DNA of 64,000 nucleotides from Eutypa lata (taxonomy: Eukaryota; Ascomycota; Sordariomycetes; Xylariales; Diatrypaceae), in contig JAKULF010000005.1 in assembly GCA_022661535.1 (NCBI GenBank), forward strand, positions 1,240,001 through 1,304,000. Direction: 5' to 3'. Position numbers and translations under genes: made by a program. This document shows positions 12,884 through 23,811 of the stretch, piece by piece. The notes beneath the pieces were generated by a model. The model saw nothing but the letters and a program-made list of their open reading frames with translations, searched no databases and was not told the DNA's origin. The first letter of the stretch is position 1; each line of letters opens with the position of its first letter.

Positions 12884-13184
12884 TGTGCTTTCTGGTCCCG
12901 CTTCTTATGACCCCAAATGCTTACGTAATATATTCACTTTAGGATTTTTTAAGACTTAGGATTCGAAATTAATTAATTAGAAAAGAAAAAAAAAGAAATT
13001 ATTTAATAATTAATAAGTTTTATAAATATTAAAATATAAAACGAATTTTTTAAAAATTTTATAATAACTTTTTTATTATAAGTTTACGTATTATAAATTT
13101 TTTATTATATAATCTTTTTATTATAAAAGGCTTTATTATATTATATAATATAAAATTCTTATTATTTAGCTTTAAAGATTTATA
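12884..13184 (+). repeat. Left LTR (301 bp)
   Basis: The outer 75 or so bases keep normal composition, starting TGTGCTTTCTGGTCCCG. From about 12960 inward the copy is A+T-converted. Aligned with the right LTR, the differences I followed are transitions, apart from a few purine-run positions. Confidence 0.9.
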
Positions 13185-16100
13185 TTATTTTTTTTACTTT
13201 AAATAATTATTTTAATTATTTTAATTTAATAAACTTTATAAATATTATTAATTTTATTTAAGTAATTATTTATTTATATATTATAAACTTTATATAAAAT
13301 AATCGTTATTTATATAAATAAAAAATAAATTAATTTCGTTATATTTCGATAAAAGCGTAATTTTTTTAAAATTTTATATACGATACGTATTTTTTAAATA
13401 ATAACTCGTTATAATTTAAAGTTTATCGTAATAAAGTTTATGTTTTTTTTCGCATTAACGAATTCGTAATATTTAATTTTTTATAACGTAAGTTTAAATT
13501 AAACCTTTTTTTTTTTATAAATACGTTTAAATTTAATTTTATAATACCTTTAAATCATTATAATAATTCTTAAATATCTTTCGTTTATTATTATTTTATA
13601 TAATTTCTTTTAATAAAAAATAAAGTTTTTATATATTTATTCTTTTTATAATATAAATAATAATATCGTTTCGTATTAAAAGTATTTATATATAATTTAT
13701 AAATTAATTTAATTTAATTAATTAAAGTTTTAAACGAAATTAAGTTAGTTTTTAATTAAATATACTCGATTTTATATATTTTCGATAAAACGTAATAAAT
13801 AATTTATAAAAATATTCGCTTTATTTAATTTATAAAAAATTCGTATATTATAATATTTAATAATATTAAAGAATTTAACGATTTATATTAATTATTTAAT
13901 TTTTATATTTAACGTTTTAAGTAATTCGTAATTTATTATTATTATTACGTTTTTTCTTTTTATTTAATATCGTTAATGTTATAAAGTTAATATTATTTTT
14001 AAAAGTTTTTTTTTTTAAATTACGTATTTTATTTATATATTTATAAGCTTTTTTAAAAAGTAAGTTATAAAATAAAAAGTTATTTTATTTCGTTTTTTAT
14101 ATAAATAAAATTATAAAAGAATTACGTTAATATAACGTTAAAAAGCGTTAATTTTTATAATATAAAAAATTTATTAATTAAATTTCCGTACGATAAGCAT
14201 TATCGTAATTACGTTACGAATTTATTATTAAGTTGTTTTAACTTTAATATTTAAAGTAATTTTATAATTTTTTAAATTTTTAATTAATTTCGTTAAAAGT
14301 ATTAATATTTTCGAATAACTTATAATTAAATAACGAAAGTAATTCGTTATATTAACGAAAGCTTATACTTTAATTATAATTTTTAATTTTAATTATTCTT
14401 ATATTATTAATATTTTAATTAAGTTAACTTTAATATTTTTTTTTAATATAACGAATTTAAGAAATACTTTTTTATAAATAAATATAATTAACTTTATAAT
14501 GTTAATTATTATATCGTAATTTAATAATCGTTAAAATAACGTTTTTATTTTTATATAAAGTTATTTTAAAGTTTTTTTTTATATTACGATATTATCGATT
14601 ATTTTTAAAACGAATTTTCGAAATAATATTAAAATCTTTTTTATTAAAGCTTAAAAAGTTATTAATACGTTATAAAAGCCGAAAAGCATTATTATTTATT
14701 TATATAAATCGAATAAAGTTATAAAAGCCGTTTTTTTTTTATATAATTTATAAATTTCGATATATTAAAAGTCGTTTTTAAGGTTTATAAAATAATAATA
14801 TTAATGTTTTATCGCTCGTTAAATCTTATTTATTACGTTTAATAATAAATAAGCGTTTTTTTTAATAATTTTATTAAATTTTTAATAATTATAATAAAAA
14901 CGTTAAATAATATAAATGTTATTTTTATTTAATTTTATTATTTATTTAAATACTTTTTTAAACGTTAATAAAGTTAATATTATTTAAAGTTTTTAATCGT
15001 TTTATATAATTTTTAAAATGTATTTTTATACGAAATTTCGCATTATTTTTAATTATATTAAATTATATTTTCGTAATAATAACTTAATAAGTAAATAATT
15101 ATTTATATCGATATAATGTTTAATTTTTATTTTAATATTTTTGCGTTTTTTAATAAGTTTAAATAATTTTAAAAATTATTTAATATATTTTTATAAATAT
15201 ACTTTAATTATAAAATCATTAATAAATGTTTTTTTATATTAATTTACTTTCGGTTTTTTTAATTATACGTATATTATTTTAATTATATAATTATTTATAT
15301 ATTAAAATAATATTTCGTTAATTAATATTAAATATAATATTAACTTTTTCGATATTTTATTTAAAATTATATTTTTATTATTTTTATTATAATTATATTA
15401 TATATTAAATTTATAAAATATATTTTTTTTTAAAATTAATTTATTTAAAAATATTTCGTTTAATATAACTTTAACGAATATTATAAATTTATATATATAT
15501 AATATATCTTTTAATTTAAATTTAATTATTATTAATACGTTTTATTAAATTTATAATTTTAATTTATTTATTCCTTTTATCGTAAATAATTATATAATAT
15601 TATATACGAATTATATTTTTATTAAAAATTATAAAATATAATAAAAAATATAATCGTAATTAAAAAAAACATTAAAAAAGTAATCATTTATCGTTTTTAT
15701 TTTAAATAAATTATAAGTTTATCGATAATCTTTTTTTATAAGTTTATTTTATATAAGTTTAAGTTTTTCGTTAACGTTTACGTTAATTAAATAAACGCAA
15801 CCTTTTTAATCTTTATTTTCGAATAATTTAAAAAGTTCCTTTAACTTTTATTTATATTTAAATTTATTTTATTATAATCTTTTCGTTAAACTTTTATTAT
15901 CTTTATTATTTTTATTAATTTCGTTATTAATAAAATATATTTTCGATTTAATTTTGCTTTTTTATTTATTAAAAGTTAACTTAAACTTAATATATTTAAA
16001 ATTATTATTATTATATAAAGTTTTTTTAAAAATAACCTTTTTACTTTTTTAACGTTTATTATTAAAAAACTTAACTTTTTTTTAATAATTTTTTATTTAA

Positions 16101-17488
16101 TAATCTTTTATTTTATAATTAAAATATATATTATCGTTCGTTATAATTACGTAATTATATTTTTTTATAAAATTAATCTTTTAATCGTTATATTTTAAAT
16201 TTAAAATTTAATTTAACTTTAACGTTATTAATATTATTATAATAATATTTAATTATTTTAAATATATTATATTTAATTTATTTAATATAACTTCGAAAAT
16301 CTTTAAATTATAAAACAAAGTAAAAGTTTTATATAATTAAACGATTATTTTTAAAGTATTATAAATCTTATTTTTAATTTTATAATAAATTATTATAAAG
16401 GTTTTTCGTATTATTTTTTTAATTATTTATTACGTATTTTATCGATTAACGTAATTATATATAAATAATTAAATAATTAATATATATATTTAAAGAAAAT
16501 AAATAAATACTTTTTTATTATAATAAATATTACGGTATTTTTACGATAATTAATAAAAAACTTCGTAAATATAACGCGCGAAATTAATTAAACTTTCGTT
16601 TTAATAAAATAATAAAGTTAAAAACTTCGTTATAAATTCGTAAAATTAATAATAATTATTTAAAATTTAAATTATTACTTTAAAAAATATTATTTAATTA
16701 AGTTTTTATAACTTTATATAAATTATAATTTATTAAAAATTACTTATTAATTTAATAAAAACACGTTATATTTAAAGATTATAAAAAATAAATATTTATT
16801 AAAATCGATATTAAATTTTTCGCAATTTATCGAATATTATTTCGTTAATTTAAACGAACTTTAAATTCGATAAAAATATAACTTTATTTTTACTTTTATA
16901 TTTCGAAAAAGTTATAACTTCGAAAAATAAAATTACTTTTAATTAAAATGTTTTAATTCGCTTTTTTTATATTATTATAACTTTTACTTTCGAATTAAAT
17001 TTTTTAAAATTTAATTGTTTATTTAACTTTCGTTTTATATTAACTTATTAAATAAAATTTTTAACGTAAAAAAAAAAGTTTTTTTACGATATATTAATTA
17101 CGAAAAATATTAATATTAATTTTAATATTATTTTTAATATTATTCTTAATATTATATTTTAATTCGTAATTAAAATAATAATTAAATTTTAAATTAAATC
17201 TTTTAATTATTATATATTTCGATTATTTTATTCGATATTATAATTTATCTTTATAAATTAACTTTTTAACTTTTTATCGAATTTATTTAATTTAATATAT
17301 ATTTAATTATTAAATTTATTTAAACCGATTTTATTAATTTAATATAAAGTTATATATAACGAATCGTTATTTTATAATATTATAAAAGTATTAAAAACGA
17401 ATAAAAAAAATAAATTAAAAATTAAATAAATAAATAAAAATGTTATTATTTTTATTTAATATAACGTAAACTTATAAAAATAATTATT

Positions 17489-17789
17489 TATACTTTTTAA
17501 TTTCGCTTTTTATAACTTTAAATACTTACGTAATATATTTACTTTAAGATTTTTTAAAACTTAAAACTTAAAATTAATTAATTAAAAAAGGAAAAAAAAA
17601 AAATTATTTAATAATTAATAAATTTTATAAATATTAAAATACAAAACGGATTTCTTAAGAATTTTATAATAACTTTTTTATTGTAAATTTACATATTATA
17701 AATTCCTTATTATATAATCTTCTTACTATAAAAGGCTTCATTGTATTACATAATATGGGATTCCCATTATCTAGCCCTAGGGATCCACA
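17489..17789 (+). repeat. Right LTR (301 bp)
   Basis: It is the mirror case of the left copy: its first about 150 bases are A+T-converted and its last about 150 keep C and G, ending GGGATCCACA. It contains TATAAAAGG (17727-17735) and the palindrome ATGGGATTCCCAT. Confidence 0.9.
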
Positions 17790-17793
17790 AAGA

Positions 17794-20700
17794 TGCCTTA
17801 ACTATCTCCTTATCTGGGAATTCCATATTACCACCTATATACTTATGTGTATGTATAGGTGGCAGGCATGTAGCTAGCATGTAAGTAGGTAGGTAGTAGT
17901 TGGCTACATTACACATATGTACTTGAGTCTTTCCCGCCTTCAGACTAAGAATACGTGATACCAGCCACACAGCAGATTACACATGGACATACTTAGTTTA
18001 GAAAGGCCCCAGCTTTCATCGTGCATGACTTACTTGACTATATTACAGTATAAAATTCTAGTTCAGATGCCAAGCAGAACCATTCCGTCTCCCGCGGCGC
18101 CAACCAGTCCGAGAGTCGTCAAGAGCGTATGTACGTACATAGGTAAGAAGCGCTAAGGTGGGATTCATAGAATCATAGCGCCTAAAGTACAATATATTTG
18201 TGGATAGTCGTAAGGTGCCTGCGCCTGTGCCTGTGCCCGCGTCTATTAACCTATATGTAGGTACACATACGATGGTTATTTTATAACCAGGTAGGTATAT
18301 ATAAGTGTGTGTGTGTGTATAGATTGCATTCAAATCCGATATATGATTGTAAAAGCATATCTCTAGCTACACAGTCAGTATATATAGATTATATATGATG
18401 TTTGTAATTGCAGGTGTCTTTCGTAGGAAGGTTTCCCTGCCGCCTTTTTACCAGGGTGCTCACCGGCTGTAGCATGTATGTAAGTAAGTATGCACGAATA
18501 CCTTAGTATATATGTAGGTAGTGTCATAAAAGTACTTACCTAACCGACTACAACAGTCATGATTACGATTTGGCAATCCCTGGACACCACGTTACGAACA
18601 GGGGTCCCATCCACATATTTGGCGCATGACTACTACAGTAGTACTAGTGGAACTAGAGATTTTCATCTTACGAAATGATCCACTACGGAAGTGATGTTGA
18701 ATTCTAACCTAACTTCGCCTAACCTATATTCTCCTTATAGAGGTTGTTTGCAAGAAATGTAGCTGGGGGGTAAAGCGATGTTGTATTTTCTAGGTTCTGC
18801 TAACTGGTCCGGGACCAGCTCGAACTAGCTAAATACCAATAGTCACGGTCGCGCCTACCACTCGGCCTCTTGCCCACCTTCGACGACACCGAGCTGTCGT
18901 CGACGACGTCAAATATCAACAATCCCATACCGTCCCGAATCACTCAAATTATCCCAACCCAACCCGCCGCCCGTCCAAAGCCCAACCGCCGCCTATTACC
19001 GCCGCAAACCCGTCCTCCATCCATCATGTACGCCCATGCAAGGCCAGTGCCATCGTGTTGGTGGTTGTTTTGGTCAATAGTGTGTTGTCCCGGCCCGAGG
19101 TGGTTGTTTGTATAATTTGTAGTAGTAGATTAGGGGAAAAGACAATTAGACATGTGCATCTGTAGTGGTATGGCCGTCGTGGTCGTAGTCATATCCCACT
19201 CTTGTCACCAGTGATTCGAAGGGGGTAAGGGATGTTGTATTTCCTAGGTCTAATGTAACAGTCATTGACGTGCTGCGACCGTACATATAAGCCTGCCCAC
19301 CGCACCTGCCACCAAGGTACATATTTACTTTGTAGGTATGTGGTCATGTATGTACCTAGTTCTTATTACATACCTACATACTTATGTACATGCAGCATTG
19401 CTGGAATTAATACGTAGTTGTCTGCTACCATCTTTTGAACAAGGCTGTTGTTATAGAAATTCCCAACCGCTCCCCCGACCTGCCGTCCTCGTATTTATCT
19501 AATTCCCAACCATCTCTCTAGTTATATTTATGAGATCGATCTTGAAAACGGTTCCATCAGCATGGACAGCCCGTTGGTTTCCACTCTTTCGTGCAGATCC
19601 TCTTCCAGCCTACAAGGGCATTTATGCATACATACACACGTACAGGCAGTACATCCATGATGATCCATGACATGACATGACATGACAGACAGATATGGCA
19701 GACAGGCATACATACATATAGACCACGTACAAGTACATATAGTGGTGCTCTTGACAACTCTAATGGCTCCACTTCAGGTCGGAAAAAAAGAATCGTAGCA
19801 AACCTCAAGCTGCTCCGCTCACGATGTGAGCAGTTGCTTCTGCAGTCTCACCGGTGTTGTCCGTGCTGACCTGCTTTCTGCTTTTGGCTTTTCCGCGTGA
19901 GCTGTTAGCGCACCTGCAAGAAGCACGCTTTCTGCCTTTACCGCCGCCAGAATCGTCAAGCGATCAGCCCATCACTGTCACCGACTCGCCCATCTGTCCC
20001 CTCTGACAACTGCCTAGGTACGCAAGAATATGTCGGTCACTCGTGTGTTTCTGCTGCTATTCCTACAATGGTGTACCATCATCGTAGTAAGTCGTTCGAG
20101 CGGGTTTCATTCTTACGTATATGCATTGCACTGGGTGCCCGCCACGAAGCGTGGTGCTAGATGGTTAGAATCCTAACGGCGGAGGTAGCGGCGACCTGGT
20201 GGACGACGCTCAGGCCCTTGCGTGGTACTGGCTCTGAGAAGCTTCTCAGCCTCCTTCGGTTGCTTTTCGCGTAGGTTCACGTTCTCTTATCACCATCTCG
20301 ACAAATCCTGTCTCGTCTCCTCTCGCCCCTCGGTAGCTAGAGATATCAGACCGTAGGCATAGGTCCCTGCGAGATTCCGAGTTGCTCAAGGCTTTCGAAG
20401 TTTCGGAAGGATAGTTAATGTACAAATTTTTTTCGTTGTGTGATTTGGGCGCCCAAGAGGTGTCCTCTGAAAATGCACATCAGCCCTTAGTTAGTTACAT
20501 AGTACCTCCCACTCCCTCCCATCACTGCATTGACTAGCTCCGAAAGCGCAACATGGCACGGGGAGCCCCAGCTAGTCTTCCAGCCCCCGGCTCGCCCCCA
20601 GTATGGGTACCAAATGAAGTGAATTCTAAGCCCTGCCGGCCTGAGCACCACAAATCAAGTCTGACATGGGATCCCTGAAGCCTTTCTGCACCCCGGCCGC

Positions 20701-21837
20701 CTTTCCAAAAATCCAATAACTACTACACCTACATACATACATACATACATAGTTATGTACTCGTCTTTTTTACCTGGACCATGTTCCCATGTTCCCAAAG
20801 CATCCCCAGTTAGGCTCCACCGCCTCTATGGGCTTATCATAAGAGTAGACGGTGAAAGCGTGACTGTTCTTCGCCAAGAACTCTAGAAGAAGAGAAATAC
20901 TACCTTTCGACTAGACGCCATATCACAAATACAGTCTGGCCTTGACTTACGAAGTGGGAATTTCCTACCAGTAAACCGTTTAGGGTGCTTACCTACTATA
21001 TACCTTCCAGCCATATTACTCCAACGAGTAGGAGGAGTGACCATGTCCATTAGATGGGCCTAATAAAGACAGCATAGCTCTGCCGTCATACCTCTTCGCA
21101 CACAACCCTTGTCAAAGTAACTATTCGGCAACAGCTGGACCCATTCTTTGGGCTGTGACGACACTATCTATCCACGCTTTCTATTTGTACATCTTCTCAC
21201 CTATGTAGCTCCCACAGCGCTCACGAGGAAAACGGTAGACTATTTGCTGGCCAACCCTGACCCCAGTGCTGATCTAGCATTGGCGTCTCTATCATAGCCC
21301 ATTAGTTGCACATCACCTCGGGATCCGGATGATAAGTAACTATGTAGTTCGCTTTGTTGCATTAAGTCACCACGCATTTTCCCTAGGACTTAACTAGTAC
21401 AACTAGAAGTTGGGCATGCCCACCATTCAAGCCACCTGATACAATACCTACCAATCTGAACATCTGCCTGCTTGGAGTATTGACGAACTTCCTCACCTCC
21501 AGTTCTCCCCACTGGTGCAGTTTCGAGGAAGACCCAGATTTGACCGTTCCACCACAATTCAGACGAGAGAAACCACAACCTCTCCCAACCCTAATATCGT
21601 AGGATATCCACTGAATATCACTAGCAGACGTCTTCAGATCAATCATCAAGTTCTTACAGACAGGCGATACCCTAGTAGATACTTCAATTTCCTATATAGC
21701 CAATGTTTTAGAGTACGTCTAAGTCTTACGTGCGTCGATCACTCAACCTGTAGATATCGCCAACACCGACAGCAGAGCCGACTTCTGATCTCAGACTAAT
21801 CCACCAAGCAACCAAGGGTTTCTTCCAAGTCTTCGTC
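17794..21837. other. Gene-free stretch upstream of the bZIP gene
   Basis: About 4 kb without a supported gene. From about 19800 it becomes pyrimidine-rich and could include the promoter and long 5' leader of the bZIP gene (inference). An imperfect 30 bp direct repeat occurs near 18766-18799 and 19221-19252. A CATA microsatellite lies at 20731-20748. Confidence 0.45.
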
Positions 21838-22040
21838 GTGGCGATCCAAAACCCCGTCCTCCGTCACGCACCCCAGCACCGTTCTGCCCTCCCCGAAGGT
21901 GCGTCGGTGTCAGGGTCTCATTCGGATTGCCAAAGCAGCTCGGAGCGGCCTTCCGGTGAACCAGTTGGGAGTCAAGCACACAACAAGATATCCGGCACGA
22001 TAAGCGACTTCTACAATTCTGAGTCTGACGAAAGTGGTCA

Positions 22041-22118
22041 ATGTCGACGTCTTCGCGATCACCTCCGGATAGGGGAACAGGACCTGATGTCGGAGAAGGA
22101 TCCTGCGTCTCGCCTTGA
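22041..22118 (+). promoter_or_regulatory. Possible upstream ORF overlapping the bZIP start
   Basis: A 25-codon reading frame begins with ATG in a good context (GTCAATGTC) and ends at TGA 22116-22118. It overlaps the proposed bZIP start at 22087 in another frame. If transcribed in the leader it would compete with the main start, as uORFs do for several fungal bZIP regulators. Alternatively it is the true N-terminus, reached through an unseen frame change. Confidence 0.35.
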
Positions 22119-23811
22119 CCCATCTTCTAAGCCGGTATCACCTCGTGCTGCTGCGTCTTCTCCTCGAACGTCACTTCAACCGAATGCTCGAACTGGGGTT
22201 GGTGATCCCTCCGCGGACCGGGAGTCGCCAGAGAACAGCAGGGTCCCTCGCACGAACGGAGACCTGACACAGCCATATCCACACAGGGCCATTGGGGTGC
22301 ACACCATCTTGAATCCAACAGAATCCCAAGGTGCTTTCACGAACAATTATCCCGGAGCACAGCGGCCGGCTGGGGAAACGAGTAATTCGCACACTACCGC
22401 TGGGCAGTATGGATCTAGTCCGACAACGCAACGGCCTTACTCCTATCCAGGGCATGGCACGTTGAGGGGGCAGCAGGCGAGTCCAACACCACCAGTGGGC
22501 TCGCCAGTATCGGGATTATCCTCAGACCGTGCCTCGCCCAATGTACTGCACCCTCATCCAGGTATTGGAACGACCCGGAGATATCTAACGCCGAGATCTC
22601 CTCGATCTAGTGGCACAAATCAAGGTCCCATTCGCCGACCGGGAAGTTCCCAACAGGCTTCTTTTCTCCCCGGTGCTCCATCTGGGATGGGCCGTATGTT
22701 TCCAATCGACAACGCAGCGCCGGGTCCACCATTATCTCCCCGATCAGGTCATCCGTTACCTTTAGCACCGTACTATGGTGGGATGGGTACGCCTAGAGGA
22801 ACACCAACAAGCTCAGCGCCTCCTCCTCGACCACTGTCACACCCAGCCTCAACACCCTTTGCAATTCCAGGCCAGATATCCCCGACTACTCAGGGACCAT
22901 CTGGCCATATTCGACCACAGGGCTTCCCTTCGCCTTATTCAGCAGGAGCTGCATCCAGTAACCTAAGTTATCCCCCCTCACTACCTCCTACCCACTCAAG
23001 ACGATCGGGCAGTTTTAGCAGTATATCACATCAGGGGTTCACTTTATCGGATGGCCAGCCCATGCTAGCGATTAATCCTGAAGGAGGCGAGCGCATGCTC
23101 ATTCCGGTGAATACGGATCATGCTTCGAAGGCAGCGGACGAAAAACGGCAGAGAAATGCTGGGGCATCGGCAAGATTTAGGCAGAGAAAGAAAGACAAAG
23201 ATGAGGCGAAAGATGTTACGCTCAGGAGGATAGAGGGTCAATACCGTGAGTTGGAAAGACGGAACCGGGATCTAGAAGCAGAGTTGGACAGGGTGCGAGT
23301 CGACCGAAACAGGTTGCGCGACATCGTCGCCCAAACTTCTGGAATCAGCGACCTTGCGTATCAGAGCCCACCGAGTCCCGCCCCGCGACGAAGCAGTGGC
23401 CCGTACCCCGAGAGAAGCCCACTTGCTCCTGTTATACCTCCAGCACCAGTAGCGGGCTTCACTCATCCGAATGACGATCCCCACGCAGGGGAGAGAGCGG
23501 CACGACGAAGGAGGACAGACCCTCAACTCGCGTATTCTATGTCTAATTACGTCTCTAATCCGGGGGTTCTACAGCAGGCCCCTTCGCCGACGTATAATAC
23601 ATCGCTTTCACAACCAGGCACCCCCTCGGCAGCGGCACCACCACCGTCCACGTTGCCTCCTTTACGTTTAGAACCGTCTAGCGGGCCACCGTCTACACCC
23701 GGTCTGGGGTCAGCGAGCAGCCAACCGAACTACTCGTACAGGAGAGAGCCGTACGAATCGGGATGGGCGACCCGGTCTAGCGACACATCGCGCGATCCGA
23801 ACATGCGTTAA
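22087..23811 (+). CDS. bZIP transcription factor
   Basis: An intronless frame of 574 residues for a probable nuclear DNA-binding regulator. The basic region (about residues 350-372) reads KRQRNAGASARFRQRKK, with the N-x7-R signature of bZIP proteins in its fungal ASARFR form. It is followed by a zipper with I-L-L-V-L at seven-residue spacing (in RRIEGQYREL, RNRDLEAELD, VRVDRNRL). The first 340 residues are disordered and rich in Ser, Pro, Gly and Arg; the C-terminal 150 are Pro/Ser-rich. I chose ATG 22087 as the first in-frame ATG, but the frame is open for another 111 codons upstream (from 21754) with coding-like composition and no ATG, so an upstream exon could extend the protein. The target pathway is unknown; the basic region is reminiscent of Cys3/MetR-type factors, which is only a hint. 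Confidence 0.9.
   Translation: MSEKDPASRLDPSSKPVSPRAAASSPRTSLQPNARTGVGDPSADRESPENSRVPRTNGDLTQPYPHRAIGVHTILNPTESQGAFTNNYPGAQRPAGETSNSHTTAGQYGSSPTTQRPYSYPGHGTLRGQQASPTPPVGSPVSGLSSDRASPNVLHPHPGIGTTRRYLTPRSPRSSGTNQGPIRRPGSSQQASFLPGAPSGMGRMFPIDNAAPGPPLSPRSGHPLPLAPYYGGMGTPRGTPTSSAPPPRPLSHPASTPFAIPGQISPTTQGPSGHIRPQGFPSPYSAGAASSNLSYPPSLPPTHSRRSGSFSSISHQGFTLSDGQPMLAINPEGGERMLIPVNTDHASKAADEKRQRNAGASARFRQRKKDKDEAKDVTLRRIEGQYRELERRNRDLEAELDRVRVDRNRLRDIVAQTSGISDLAYQSPPSPAPRRSSGPYPERSPLAPVIPPAPVAGFTHPNDDPHAGERAARRRRTDPQLAYSMSNYVSNPGVLQQAPSPTYNTSLSQPGTPSAAAPPPSTLPPLRLEPSSGPPSTPGLGSASSQPNYSYRREPYESGWATRSSDTSRDPNMR

Larger units (their letters stand above)
12884..17789. mobile_element. RIP-destroyed LTR retrotransposon
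   Basis: A 4,906 bp element with two 301 bp direct LTRs starting TG and ending CA (the left copy reads TG..TA and the right TA..CA because each has one mutated end). It is flanked by AAGA (12880-12883 and 17790-17793), a 4 bp target duplication. The internal 4.3 kb is overwhelmingly A and T with remaining G and C mostly in CG, and has no ORF, so gag/pol cannot be recognised and Ty1/copia versus Ty3/gypsy cannot be decided. Orientation is uncertain: a TATAAAAGG box lies in the LTR on the + strand (17727-17735), yet a T run sits just inside the left LTR, as a minus-strand polypurine tract would. Confidence 0.9.

Noticed and set aside
18578..18594. 17-base match GGCAATCCCTGGACACC shared with the lactonase 3' end (5152-5168)
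   Set aside because: Flanks do not match; one such match is not surprising within 64 kb.
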